This document shows, in pieces, positions 11,481 through 23,278 of a DNA stretch of 64,000 bases. Under the pieces are notes generated by a model. It saw nothing but the letters and a program-made list of their open reading frames with translations. It had not been told where the DNA came from and did not search any database. Every line of letters starts with the position of its first letter. Position 1 is the first letter of the stretch. This DNA is from Lolium rigidum (Eukaryota; Streptophyta; Magnoliopsida; Poales; Poaceae), in the NCBI RefSeq assembly GCF_022539505.1, contig NC_061510.1, positions 231,581,322 through 231,645,321 of the forward strand. Reading direction: 5' to 3'. The translations under genes were made by a program, and so were the position numbers.

Positions 11481-12116
11481 CATAGTTGCCAGCATACCGG
11501 ATCGCCCGGATCGAGGAACGAGATCGGGGAACGAGGTTCGACATGCTAGCGGACAAGGATCGGTCAGGGGTATACATCTCTGGTGCGCCAAGTTGAATCG
11601 TGCATCGCGATCCAGTTTGGTTTGGATCGATGACCCCGGATCGATTTTTTTTTGCTAGATAGGTCTCGTGGCCATGGTCTAGCTTACGGGCTAGAACACA
11701 CTTTATTCCCTCGTATATACTGCTAAACCAATGGAGAAAAGGTCCAGCTAACAAAAGGAAAAAGGCCCAAATCCTAGCCTACTATAACATGCCAAAGAGG
11801 TAACGCTTTGGCGTTCGTCTTCCTAAGCCGTACGAAAGAAAAGCTCCAGACCTGGTCTAATGTCGCCGCCAGAGAGCTCTCCGGTCCTCCCCTGCAGATG
11901 CGACAACCAATTCGGCCTCCCTGGTGTCCAGGGACCTGGGCGGCCGCCCCTCCCGCCGCCTCCCCCATAGGACCGGCCCTGGGGGTCAGCACAGACCGAA
12001 CGGGATCGTGACCCAGCCGCGATTCAGGTCGACCCGATGTCGTTCCCGATCCTCGATCCGGGTCGATCGACCCGGGGTCGCGGAACGTGGCACCGACCCC
12101 GAACCCTGCAACTATG
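11481..12116. mobile_element. Non-autonomous hAT element
   Basis: The 636-bp element has 9-bp perfect terminal inverted repeats, CATAGTTGC and GCAACTATG. It is flanked by the 8-bp direct repeat GTCTTGGG (11473-11480 and 12117-12124), the hAT hallmark. Both ends are rich in GATCG/CGATC-type motifs, typical of subterminal transposase binding regions. No transposase is encoded. Excision in silico of the element and one repeat restores the LINE reading LQSWGQKRVGN. Confidence 0.9.
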
Positions 12117-12124
12117 GTCTTGGG

Positions 12125-12423
12125 GACAGAAGAGAGTAGGGAATATCAAGCTAAACATTACGATCACCAGTACCCTAATCCTACGCCTGGATGTGGCTCG
12201 GGAGAGGCGTACACTGACCCCCGTTGAGTTTTGGCTAAGGACGATGCTCAAGCAATCTGTCCTCGGGCTTTCTTCGCTAGAGCGAACAATGGCGCGACAA
12301 AGATCGAGGATCCGCTGGTTGAGAGAGGGGGACACCAACACGCCACTTTTCCATGTCGTGGATAATGGAAGAAAAGTGAAAAACCACATTGCCTCGGTGA
12401 ACATTGGAGATGAGATAGTCAAG
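12125..12423 (+). pseudogene. LINE ORF2, linker before reverse transcriptase
   Basis: Continues the LINE frame after the hAT element with QKRVGNIK. It includes the segment RIRWLREGDTNTPLFHVV (near 12308-12361), a conserved block just upstream of the reverse transcriptase in plant LINEs (usually SRIQWLREGDRNTKFFH). The similarity ends near 12423; the reverse transcriptase, which would follow, is missing. Confidence 0.75.
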
Positions 12424-12599
12424 GGCGGATCCAGGACAATTTTTGAGAGGGGGCAAAAATATGATAAGTGGTGCAAATAATACTTCTAAGTGGGGGCAAA
12501 TCAGTTTTTAGCTAGCATATTACAAGGTAAATGAAAATTGAGTGGGGGCAGCTGCAGATCGCCGTCCGGCGACGCCCGGCCATGGCGTGGTCTGGCTGG
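12424..12599. other. Unassigned junction sequence
   Basis: Short stretch with repeated GGGGGCAAA-like phrases (12457, 12493) between the truncated LINE and the next LTR-like block. No gene seen. Confidence 0.3.
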
Positions 12600-15461
12600 G
12601 TGTAATATCCCAGGTTTAGAGACGATCGAGGGGTAGATTTTAGAAAAGGGATGTGCATTGCATCGTAAATTCTGGGGAAATTTCGCGCTTTTAAAAAAAA
12701 ACTGCATCGAAGGGGGACAAGTTTCTCTCTCGACACCTTACAGGGTTAGGGTTTCGAGAGTGCGACAAACTTGCATCTCACTTAACTAATTTAGGGTTTT
12801 GAGAAGAGAGGAGAGTTTGTGCATTACAACTTAAGTTGCATTGAATTCAAACACAAGTTGTGTTTGAATTTCAAATTTAAAACATCATATGAATATCTCA
12901 TAATTCAAATTTGAGGTAATTCATTAAACAAATTATAAATAACCAAGAATATAAATAGCACTACTATTATACAAAGCTCATTAGAGAAAATTGGAGCTTT
13001 ATTGATAATCACACATGATACATTATCATTACAATATTCAGAATTGAAATATGAAATGTTACAACATATTACATGAATTGAATAAAAAGGAAAAAGAAAA
13101 AGGAAAATTGCAAGTTAATAAAATGTCCTAAACTACATGTTGATCTTCATGAAATCCTGGATCAAGATGATCTTACACTCCATCTTGATCATCTTGTTGT
13201 TCCCTGCACATAAACAAAGAAAAAAACAAAGTTATGCCAAGTGGCAAAGCCACTTGGCAGGTTAGCAAAAGAAAATGTAAATGGAGGGGATATGACCATG
13301 ATCAGCCGAGCTGATCCATCCACTGGACCAAGTACCAACCAAGCACACACATAGGCAGCTCACAAGCCCGTGTGCATGTCACACAACGACAACCAAGCCA
13401 GGGAGAGTCACCAACAAGTGCCGGGCATTGTCGTCGACCCGGGAAGCAAGGGCAGGGCACATAAAAGCTTTTCACAGCAAACCCTAGTCATTTGCATCGA
13501 CAAGGAGCTTCTGGGTAAGAACACAAGAACACAAGAACACAAGAACCTCAAGAACAGGAAGAACAACCACTGCTGTTCAACCTACTCAAACAGCCACAGA
13601 AATTAATCAAGCACCACAAGCTGGCAGGGAGGAGCAGGGCAAGCAAACCAAACCACCAGAAGCAATCCTCTACACCAACAACTTAATCTAGGAGCTGGAG
13701 TGAGGTATAAACAAAAAATCATGGGCAAACATCTGTTTTGCTCATAAATAAGCATGTGCATAACACATACACAAGCCAGAGGGTATGATTACCCTGTCTG
13801 TATCATCATTTGGTGTCAAAACCATTTGATGCTGGCAAAAAGGGGATTAAGCCAGAAGAAAATCATCCTATGGAAGAAATGTTCAAGCCCAGTGTATAAT
13901 CACTATGGAAAACCAAAGAATCCAGCAAGGGATTGATTCACAGCTAGCCTAGCCCTACTCACCTAGCACTACATGGTTTATTAACCATCAAACAGATAGA
14001 CAGGTTGAGTCTATTCTTGTTTGTCAACAACAAAGCTCACTTGAAATCCAACTAGGAATTATCCAGTGAGGTATTCACTAAGCCACAGCAAGCCAACAGG
14101 GGTGGGAGCTTCCTGAACAACAAAGGATTGCTGTTGAGGCCACCTCAACCACTAAAACAGCCCAAACCAACAAGCCAAGCACTTGTATCATCACCCAGAT
14201 GGGTTCAAAGAGGAGCTAGGGTCCCCAACAGCTGTTGGCATCCCTTTAGCTCAATCCAATTAATTGTAAGAGTCATCACTGCAAGCAGTTCATCTCATTT
14301 ATCCAGTAAACAAGGACAAGCTATACAGATAAATGAAATTCATAAATCACAAGTAACTGGAACACTTGCACATGATCCAGAGGATCATTGCAAGCATCAA
14401 CTGATGCTTGAGCAAGCAACAACACACATCAGCATAAGCATGTGTGACACACACACATCACAGGGTGAGCAGCAGTGGGGCACGTGACAACACAGCAGCT
14501 TTTACAAGCAACTGATGATCACAAGATCATCAGAAGCTTGCTAGAGCATGCTACAGCATGCTAGAACCCATTCCAAGTATTAATACATGGACCAGATAAT
14601 TAAGTCAAACATATAACTGAACAATTGCATCACAGATAAGTGAATTAGGCAGCACAATTGTATCTAGAAGCACTCCATCAAGGGATGGAGCTGTTAATTC
14701 AACAGCTAGGCTCAATTGAGCATGTCCATGAATTAGAGCACAAATAATAGCACATCAGGAGCACTGGCTCTTGCAAATTGCAAGGATGACACACAGTCAT
14801 CAGGCCAGAGGCAAGTAATTGCACACACAGGAGAGGCAGGAGCAAGATAGCAGCAGCAGTAACAATGAAATATAGCATAGCACCACAGCATGCTCATGAG
14901 CAAGAGCTCATGAGTTGCAATAGCAAGTAATGGAGAAAGAACAGCACAACACAGCAGTTAGGATCCATGGCAAGCAAGACAACAGAACAACGATAAGCAT
15001 AGCAAAGACAAGCACAACGAGCAGATGAGCGCAGCAGCATGCCTAGCCTAGCACGGCGCAGCAGCTAGCACAGCACCAGGGCTAGCATGGCGCAAGGCCA
15101 CAGAGGCGTAGCAACAGCAGCACATCGGCACGGCCAGCATCTCCACATGGAGAAGTAGGCCAGTGGCCGAGCTAGACGAAGAGGAGGAAGAGAGAAGAGA
15201 GTAGAACAGGTAGCAGAGGAGGAAGGAGGAGAAGTGAACTTACAGGTGAAGCGGGAGGAGCTCGGCCATGGCGGCACGGCGGCACACGCCGGGCGAACGG
15301 CGGCGCCAGGCCAAGCCAAGCCAGGCACCACCTCGCCGCAACGCCAGCGCAACCACGGTGAGGCACACGGCCGCGCCACGGCGCCAGGAGCGTCGGCGGC
15401 GACGAAATCGCCGCGGAACACCACGGCAGGCGAGCAGAGGCGATGGGGGCGAGACGAGGAG
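12600..15461 (+). mobile_element. LTR-like block, probably a long solo or truncated LTR
   Basis: It starts TGTAATATCCCAGG, a phrase I recognise as the beginning of a Triticeae LTR family, and contains 2.9 kb of sequence without coding signals. Its right part becomes G+C-rich (15240-15460) and stops where another LTR begins at 15462. A perfect 11-bp-arm palindrome is at 13235-13259. No matching second LTR is visible, so whether it is a solo LTR or part of a larger element is open. Confidence 0.45.
13235..13259. repeat. Perfect inverted repeat
   Basis: TGCCAAGTGGC, a 3-base loop AAA, then GCCACTTGGCA; arms of 11 bp without mismatch. Confidence 0.9.
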
Positions 15462-17061
15462 TGATACGTCTCAAACGTATCTATAATTTCTTATGTTCCA
15501 TGCTACTTTTATGATGATACTCACATGTTTTATACACACTTTATGTCATTATTATGCATTTTCCGGCACTAACCTATTGACGAGATGCCGAAGAGCCGAT
15601 TCTTTGTTTTCGTCGTTTTTGGTTTCAGAAATCCTACAAAGGAAATATTCTCGGAATTGGACGAAATCAACGCCCAGGGTCTTATTTTTCCACGAAGCTT
15701 CCAGAAGACCGAAAAGGATACGAAGTGGGGCGACGAGGCGCCGCCACCATAGGGCCGCGCGGCCAGAGGGGGGCCCGCGCCGCCCTATGGTGTGGGCCCC
15801 TCGTCCGCCCTCCAATGCTGCCCTTCCGCCTACTTATAGCCTTCATCGCGAAAACCCCTGTACTGAGAGCCACGATACGGAAAACCTTCCAGAGACGCCG
15901 CCACCGCCAATCCCATCTCGGGGGATTCAGGAGATCGCCTCCGGCACCCTGCCGGAGAGGGGAATCATCTCCCGGAGGACTCTTCATCGCCATGTTCGCC
16001 TCCGGATTGATGTGTGAGTAGTTCACCCCTAGACTATGGGTCCATAGCAGTAGCTAGATGGTTGTCTTCTCCTCATTGTGCTATCATGTTAGATCTTGTG
16101 AGCTGCCTATCATGATCAAGATCATCTATTTGTAATGCTACATGTTGTGTTTGTTGGGATCCGATGAATATGGAATACTATGTCAAGTTGATTATCAATC
16201 TATCATATATGTGTTGTTTATGTTCTTGCATGCTCTCCGTTGCTAGTAGAGTCTCTGGCCAAGTTGATACTTGTAACTCCAAGAGGGAGAATTTATGCTC
16301 GATAGTGGGTTCATGCCTCCATTGAATCTGGGACAGTGACAGAAAGTTCTAAGGTTGTGGATGTGTTGTTGCCACTAGGGATAAAACATCAATGCTTTTT
16401 CTAAGGATATTTGTGTTGATTACATTACGCACCATACTTAATGCAATTGTCTGTTGTTTGCAACTTAATACTCGGAAGGGGTGCGGATGCTAACCTGAAG
16501 GTGGACTTTTTAGGCATAGATGCATGCTGGATAGCGGTCTATGTACTTTGTCGTAATGCCCTGATTAAATCTCATAGTAGTCATCGTGATATGTATGTGC
16601 ATTGTTATGCCCTCTCTATTTTTCAATTGCCCAACTGTAATTTGTTCACCCAACATGCTATTTCTTATCGGAGGGACACCACTAGTGAACTGTGGACCCC
16701 GGTCCATTCTTTTACATCTGAAATACAATCTAATTCCAACTCTGTTCTTTACTGTTCTTCGCAAACAACCATCATCTTCCACACTATACATTTAATCCTT
16801 TGTTTACATCAAGCCGGTGAGATTGACAACCTCACTGTTAAGTTGGGGCAAAGTATTGTGATTGTGTTGTGCAGGTTCCACGTTGGCGCCGGAATCCCTG
16901 GTGTTGCGCCGCACTACACTCCATCACCAACAACCTTCACGTGTTCCTTGACTCCCTACTGGTTCGATAACCTTGGTTTCTTATCGAGGGAAAACTTGCT
17001 GCTGTACGCATCACACCTTCCTCTTGGGGTTCCCAACGTACGTGTGTCAACTACACGCCCG
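15462..17061 (+). repeat. LTR of a gypsy-type element
   Basis: Begins TGATACGTCTCAAACG, related to but clearly diverged from the LTRs at 5792 and 9337, and ends near ACTACACGCCCG (about 17061). It is followed by a primer-binding site. Length is about 1600 bp. Long open frames inside it (for example 16441-17328) are LTR sequence, not genes. Confidence 0.7.
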
Positions 17062-17072
17062 GCAAGATATTT

Positions 17073-17092
17073 TCCGGCGCCGTTGTCGGGGA
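17073..17092 (+). promoter_or_regulatory. Primer-binding site, tRNA-Asp type
   Basis: The sequence CCGGCGCCGTTGTCGGGGA differs at only two places from the tRNA-Asp complement TGGCGCCGTTGCCGGGGA used by many Triticeae gypsy elements. It lies about 11 bp after the LTR end. Confidence 0.6.
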
Positions 17093-17330
17093 GATCAAGA
17101 CACGCTGCAAGGGGAGTCTCCCACATCCAATCTCTTTACTTTGTTTTTGTCTTGCTTTACTTTACTTTATTTACTGCTTTGTTTGCTCTCTATATCAAAA
17201 ATACAAAAAAATTAGTTACTTGCATTTACTTTATTTACTGTCTTGTTTGCATTCTCTATATTGAAAACACAAAAAAAATTAGTTACTTGCATTTACTTTA
17301 TTTAGTTTGCTTTATTTACTACTGTTAAAA

Positions 17331-17660
17331 TGAATACTCCTGAGAACACTAAGTTGTGTGACTTCACTAGCACAAATAATAATGATTTCCTATGCACACC
17401 TATTGCTCCACCTGCTACTCTGCAGCAGAATTTTTGAAATTAAACTCGCTTTACTAAATCTTGTTATGAGAGAGCAATTTTCTGGTGTTAGTTCTGATGA
17501 TGCTGCTGCCCATCTTAATAATTTTGTTGAACTTTGTGAAATGCAAAAGTACAAGGATGTAGATGGTGACATTATAAAATTGAAATTGTTTACTTTCTCC
17601 TTAAGAGGAATAGCTACAGATTGGTTGCTATCTTTGCCTAAAAATAGTATGAACGTGGAG
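17331..17660 (+). pseudogene. Retrotransposon gag fragment
   Basis: Starts MNTPENTKLCDF at 17331, the beginning of a gypsy gag, and shifts frame near 17438. It then reads a retrotransposon gag domain piece: LVMREQFSGVSSDDAAAH, followed by LKLFTFSLRGIATDWLLSL near 17580-17640, matching the LF-FSL-G-A--W pattern of the family. Gag forms the virus-like particle. The fragment ends at about 17660, where LTR-like sequence of a related element begins, so capsid and nucleocapsid parts are gone. Confidence 0.75.
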
Positions 17661-18505
17661 GGACGTGTCGCCACTGGCAGCGCGGCCTGAGAGGGGGCGC
17701 GCCCGTGGGCATGGGGTGGGCCCCTCGGGACCCCTCCGACGCCGCCCTTCCGCCTATATATTCCTCGCGACGCAAAAACCCTATACGAATCAATCATACT
17801 CCAGAAAGAATCTAGGGGCGCCACCGCCATCGCGAAACTCGGTTTCGGGGACGAACTCTGCAGTCGGCCGCCGGGACGGGAAGTGCCCCCGGAAGCCTTC
17901 TCCATCGACGCCCACCGCCTCCATCGTTGCTCAGTGAGTAGTTCCCCCATGGACTACGGGTTCTAGCGACAGCTAGTTGGTACTCTCTCTCCCATGTACT
18001 TCAATACAATGATTTCATGAGCTGCCTTACATGATTGAGATCCATCTGATGTAATCGGTGTTGTGTTTGTTGGGATCCGATGAATTGTTACATTATGATC
18101 AGTCTATCTATAAAGTTTGTGAAGTTATTGTTGCTACAATCTTGTTGTGTTTAATGCTTGTCACTAGTGCACGAGTGGCATGATCTTAGATTTATGCTCT
18201 ATAATTATTGCTTAGATTGTATCTACAAGTTGTTTGCACATGTCTATGTCCGGAACCCGAGGCCCCGTAGTGGACAAAGAATCGGGATAATCGGAGGGGA
18301 AGGTTTAGATATGAGGATCACATGTTTTCACCAAGTGTTAATGCTTTGCTCAGCGTGCTCTATTAAAAGGAGCACCTTAATTACCAGATGGATTCCCTTG
18401 AGGCCACGGCTCGCCAGTGGTAGGACAAAAGATGTTATGCAAGTTTCTCATTGCGAGCACGTATGACTATATATGGAAAACATGCCTACATGATTAATAA
18501 ACTTG
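17661..18505 (+). repeat. Related LTR fragment, ends at assembly gap
   Basis: G+C-rich leader similar to 15740-15830 and 6060-6170 (GTGGGCCCCTCGGGACCCC, then CCTATATATTCCTCG near 17753), followed by A+T-rich sequence typical of the later part of such LTRs. It runs into the N gap. It probably derives from a sister element joined by deletion or a nested event. Confidence 0.6.
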
Positions 18506-18605
18506 NNNNNNNNNNNNNNNNNNNNNNNNNNNNNNNNNNNNNNNNNNNNNNNNNNNNNNNNNNNNNNNNNNNNNNNNNNNNNNNNNNNNNNNNNNNNNNN
18601 NNNNN
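18506..18605. other. Assembly gap (100 N)
   Basis: Exactly 100 undetermined bases, the conventional length for a gap of unknown size. The sequences on both sides belong to different retroelement types, so a larger amount of sequence may be missing. Confidence 0.98.
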
Positions 18606-18756
18606 GAGATGTTCTTTCAATAGGATCCAGGATCAAACAACTAATGTTAAGCATATAAGTACGACTCTTATGCTTGCGGATCTGCTAACGAAAGGCTTAC
18701 CACCCAGTATTTTTCGTGAGCATGTTGCCGGCATGGGATTACTGGAAGCCTTATGA
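18606..18756 (+). pseudogene. Copia pol, RNase H C-terminus
   Basis: Encodes the closing residues of a Ty1/Copia polyprotein: VKHISTTLMLADLLTKGLP then FREHVAGMGLLEAL and a TGA stop at 18754. This matches the family's usual KH-ST--MLAD-LTKGLP ending of the RNase H domain. The rest of gag-pol is not present before the gap. Downstream are a polypurine tract and an LTR in the expected order. Confidence 0.85.
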
Positions 18757-18936
18757 TTCTGGAATAAAGGGACCACTATAAAAACCACTCCCAATAAGTA
18801 AAATGTTATCCATTTCAAGATAGGCTGGTATGCCATAAGTGTTGAGGTTCAATAGCATTTCATTGGTTGTTGTAACACCTCACTTTGGTTTATTATTCCT
18901 ATGAAGAATGGGCAAATGATGTTAAACCTAACGATC

Positions 18937-18947
18937 AAGGGGGAGAA
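18937..18947 (+). promoter_or_regulatory. Copia polypurine tract
   Basis: AAGGGGGAGAA directly before the LTR start TGTTGG, the plus-strand priming site for reverse transcription. Confidence 0.8.
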
Positions 18948-19474
18948 TGTTGGTTGACCTGTCAGGTTTAAAGGAACAGAAACAAAAAAAAAACGTTTCA
19001 GTCAAAATAACGTTAAGGAGGAGGCCCACGAACCAACGTTCGTGGCCACCTCGTACGGAACTAATGCGCCCTGATCGGGGGCACCAAAACCAACTCGATG
19101 GTTTGGTCCCCTGTCGCCTGCGCCGTATAAAAGGAGGGGAGCCTGGCTGCGATCTGATTAGCGAGTTCACGATCAGCTCTCTGCTCTCCCCACAACCCCA
19201 TAAGCCCTACCGATCTAGGGAAGCGCAGAAGCGACGGAAAGACCAGCCTACACCCCGGCGGTGCCAGGGCAGTGTCGCTGGAGACCTGAGGGGATCAGGA
19301 GGATCCCCAGATCATCCACAACATCTCTGCTTCACGCCTGCACCAAGCATGCGACGATGGAAACTCCGGCAATGCGTAATACATCATCTATCTACTCTCT
19401 GTCTTATGTTAATTAGGTGTTCTATATGCTGCTTATCACGATCTTGCGCCACCCCTAATGTTTTAGACCTAACA
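18948..19474 (+). repeat. Copia 3' LTR
   Basis: Starts TGTTGG and ends CCTAACA, near-inverted terminal bases as in Copia LTRs; 527 bp. Contains TATAAAAGG at 19126, a promoter-like TATA box. The partner LTR is not in the window (gap or deletion). Confidence 0.7.
19126..19134 (+). promoter_or_regulatory. Copia LTR TATA box
   Basis: TATAAAAGG in the middle of the LTR at the usual distance before the R region. Confidence 0.6.
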
Positions 19475-19861
19475 GCTATTGCTTGGCTAGCTGCCCGCGC
19501 GCATGTTGGCCGCCGCGCTCATTCGGCCACCGCGTCGCGCCATGGCCTGCCATGTCCGCCCGCCGTACGCTCTGCCTGCAGCCATGAGCTTGGTCGTGGT
19601 CGCATAATTTTAGTGAAGCAGCCAGAAATCGGCGGCTGGAGGAGGTTGGACGGACGATGGCGCTGGAGGAGCGGTGAGAAATCCGTTCAGTTTTGGGCCT
19701 GTAAACCGCCCTTCGGTCTGTATTAATAGGGGTCGACTGTGAAATTTTTCGGGCCGAGCAGCGAGTTCAGTCTCTGTTCTACGCCACTTTCAACCCGAAC
19801 CCGTAAATCGGCTGGAAAAATACGGTTCCAACGTGATTTCCAGGCTCTGTTAGAGATGCTC
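19475..19861. mobile_element. Right-end fragment of a Harbinger-type element
   Basis: Ends CTCTGTTAGAGATGCTC at 19861, followed by TAA (19862-19864), as in the other Harbinger-type ends here. The left end would lie before the Copia LTR boundary and is not seen. No coding capacity. Confidence 0.5.
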
Positions 19862-19864
19862 TAA

Positions 19865-22800
19865 GTACATGCAAACTAATACAATGATTTCTGTGTATAT
19901 GATATATAGAGATTGCACCAATGTTACATATGCGTTCCTTTAATGTTGGATAAAGGATGCGGAAAGGTTGGATATACTGCAGAAAAATGTTACAAATCAA
20001 TGTGACATATTTGAAAATGTTAAATTGTACCATGGGTGAATTTTCTTTGTACCATAATCGGCTGTAGCTACAGCCGGCTGATTCCTAGCGTTGGCCAAAT
20101 TTATATTGTAAATGTCAAAAATTACGGAAACAAAATTTTGGGTGTTCAGAACATGTATGTTTACGTACCCTGTAACTTTCATTACCAAATTCGAAATATC
20201 CTTGGAGAAACAAAAAAGAGAAATCGAGCATGAATAGTGTCACATAAAGACAAAAACTCAAAATGAGACTGTTCACATAGCACCCATATGATATGCACCA
20301 GATCTAAATTTCAAGGTGTTTCCTAATGGAGTGTCTATTTGTTGCTTGGTTGTTTTTTTTTCACTCAGTTTTAGCTTTAAAAAAAATCTATTATAAGATC
20401 ATGATCTAACTGTCACGATAGCTTCTCTCGTATCCAAACATCTCTCATGTTCTCTTAATACATCTTCACCTCCTCCTAATTAGGGTTTAGGGTCGTGTGC
20501 TCCTTCTGAGCCATGATTGATCGGTTATGCTTCAAGGAGGTTAGATTTGATGACACGAAGTTTAAGTGAACGAATGAGCGTGAAGACCTAAAGTTCTGCA
20601 AGCTTGAATTTATTTTGCTCCACGACTTGGGAATTATATTCCCCTCATGTTGGATTCAAATCGATCTTTTGTTGGACTCCCTGGTTTCATAGACAGTTTT
20701 ACTTATGTCCAAACCATCATTTCGTTGTTCAAACCTTCAGCTTGCCCAAGACTGAATCCACCACTGGTTTTGGCCGTTACAACACTCGGTGCAAGTGCTA
20801 GGTTTAGATAGGACTTAGTCGTTTTTCAGTTAGCGAGTTTTCAGTCTGCAGTAGTGGCGTGGACGCGTTCTGTGCAGGCCATTCCGTAGTCATAGGATCG
20901 AGCTGAGCAAACTCTGGTTGTGGGATGGCACGACCAAGTAGTGGAGTAGCTCCACGATCTATCTCTGTAATAAAAGGCGCAAGAGAAATCGAAAAGCAGT
21001 TAGTTGTTCACTGCACCAAAACCCCGTCTCCTCGCTGTTCTTCGTTTCTTCGTCAGAAAGTTCAGTGAGAAAGCGAGATCGACAACTACACATTCATGAG
21101 ATTCATTGATGTAAGACTCCCCAGATGTTACACAAATTGGATATCACAAAATCTGATGATATTTTTGGTTAGAGCTACATCGTTGAGCTCTTGCTAGCGC
21201 TTGATTTTTTTTACCTAGAGGGAGAGAGTGTCCTACTATGCACTAGTCTTCAGTGTCATTTCTTGCTTTGGTTAATGGTGAGGCCAGATCCAAGTTCCTG
21301 CAAAGGAGAATCCATATCATCGATGATTTGTACCATGTCTAGTGATCCTTTACAAAGGACTAGCAGAAAGCCCGTGCGTTGCTATGGTGGCACGATAAAT
21401 AGAAAACGACATATTTTTATATGTTTAAGTTTGTATGTCGATCAAACAAATTGTATGGGGGCTTCGAAAGATGTGATAGGTGAATGGGAGGTAATAGAAT
21501 TACCAGCTTCAGAACCATTTGTGAAATAGAGCAATCTTAAAAAAAATGAAGGTGAGAGAGAAAACAAACCAATATTTCCGTTGTCAGAAACAAAAAAAAA
21601 ATGATTAACACATAGGGCCATTGTCCACGAGGCTGCTGGCGAGAACCAGACCTACAAGCCAGCGATTTGCATGAATGTGTGGTCGTAGAAGTTGAGCAAA
21701 TGACGAAGGCACGCCGGCCGTGGCATCGGGCACCTCCCTGTCCTCCATCGCTTCCCCGAGACGGCCAACCAGCTCGTGCAAAGCTGCATCCATGTGAGGC
21801 TGCCCCCGTGCGCCCCGCCGTGGACCGACTCCCATGTAATGTACACAACTGTGGCCTGCGGTTGCCTAACTATCACTAACGATTTTTCCCAGAAAAAACT
21901 ATCCCCACCAGTTGCCTGTGACTCCTCCGCTCGCACTCGGGTGCGCCCGCACCACGAGCTCCTCGACCCGTCGATGGCTTGTTCCCCTACAGCGCGGCTC
22001 TTCTTCCCTCACCCTCTTCGTGGAGCTCATTTTCTCCACCGCATGCACACCGAGCTGGTCGACCCGTTCTGCTCTGTTCCCCATCCGAGCCCCTGCCTCC
22101 TCTCCGATGTGGTCGGACCTGCCCTGCACAACACCTCCTACCTCGACGAACCCCAGACCTCCCGCACCCCCTAGCGACGCTGACTACCTCCAGCTCACCC
22201 GACCACGACCAAATCGGGTGCCCCGCCACCACCACGCCCATGTGCCGATTGTCGAAGATGCCTCCATCTCATGCGCGCGGCAGGCGGTGCGGGAGGAGTC
22301 TGGCGAAGAGATTGGTTTGGGGAAATCGGCCTGGCACATCCTCTCCATGGAGACCGATGGCGGCAGCCTTGCGGCGGTCAGTTTAGCGACGCAGATTTCA
22401 GGGCTCCTGCTTCGCCATCGTCGATAGAGGTGGTGTGGGCCAAGTCAGAGTCTACCAGCTAGGGGACTCCGCGTGCGCTATATTGCCTGACTATGGTCGC
22501 CATAGATGATATTGGCGGCTGAGTGCTGAGCAGGTGCCTTGCCCTCGCTCGCAGCGGTATGATGCCGGACCGTGTCCACGCCGGCGCATAGAGTCCATGC
22601 CGGGGTTAGTACGAGCCCACGCCAGCGCAGCGCTTCCAGGGAGGGGTTTGTCGTGGGAGTCCGAGAGGTTGGAGCAGCGACCGTCCCTCTACAGGTGGTG
22701 TGGCGAGTCGCCGGCGGCGGCCGAAGTCTCAGGGCGCGAAGAAGTCCAGAATCAAGTCTCTGACGGTACCCACGGCCGGTCATGAGATTCTGGTCATTGC

Positions 22801-23153
22801 CATCTCTTTTTTTCCCGTGGATAGAATTTTCTCTGTGCTGCATGGTCGTCGTTGGTTTCACTCTTTCGCATTATCGTGTTTGGAGACGAAACAATCGAAG
22901 TGCCGCGCCCTTTGGCCCTCCAACACTTTCTAGCACTTGGAGACCGTCGGGCACGAGCGGGACACCATGCTCATGTCCATTGTCACCATGCCCGCCACCT
23001 GTTTCTTCCCCGTGTGCCCGTGTCTAACGTCGTCTAGGGCTGGAGATCCAGTTAATTGATCCTTCTGTCTGGATAAGTTTCTATCGACGAACTGACCAGG
23101 GAAGACCGAGCACATATATGGCACAGGCTGGCCAGCTAGCTAGAGAGTTTTGG
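19865..23153. other. Unassigned intergenic stretch
   Basis: No supported gene. 19865-21180 is A+T-rich, with a 16-bp perfect palindrome at 20060-20075. The phrase GCCCGTGCGTTGCTATGG near 21370 resembles a motif recurrent in grass repeats, but no element ends could be drawn. 21600-22780 is G+C-rich with overlapping open frames on both strands (for example 21912-22427), the pattern of composition rather than coding. I recognise no domain. Confidence 0.35.
20060..20075. repeat. Perfect palindrome
   Basis: GGCTGTAGCTACAGCC, self-complementary over 16 bp. Confidence 0.9.
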
Positions 23154-23167
23154 TTCCGATCAGACTC
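23154..23167. repeat. LINE target-site duplication, left copy
   Basis: TTCCGATCAGACTC; the partner at 28327-28340 differs by one base (A/G). Confidence 0.9.
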
Positions 23168-23278
23168 TTTTTTTTTGAACAAATCCATTAATATATAAGA
23201 AATCAAGCCGCCTCATTAAAAACCTTTCAGTCCCCGTAGGTACCCTGGTAAGGAAAAGAGTGCGAAAGAAACTTACCG

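Larger units (their letters stand above)
4120..12423 (+). mobile_element. LINE (L1/RIX-type), plus strand, with two nested elements
   Basis: A LINE whose ORF1 (from 4663) and ORF2 endonuclease parts (from about 5597) are interrupted by an LTR retrotransposon (5792-10822) and a hAT element (11481-12116). Removing both insertions joins the endonuclease reading across each site. The GC-rich stretch 4120-4660 is likely its 5' untranslated region; the exact 5' end is not visible. The 3' part (most of the reverse transcriptase) is missing after about 12423, where unrelated sequence begins. Confidence 0.65.

Noticed and set aside
16441..17328. 295-residue open frame
   Set aside because: It spans LTR sequence, the primer-binding site and the untranslated leader before gag; no domain and implausible composition.
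21912..22427. 171-residue frame as a gene
   Set aside because: Overlapping frames on both strands in a G+C-rich stretch, no domain, no splice or promoter context.
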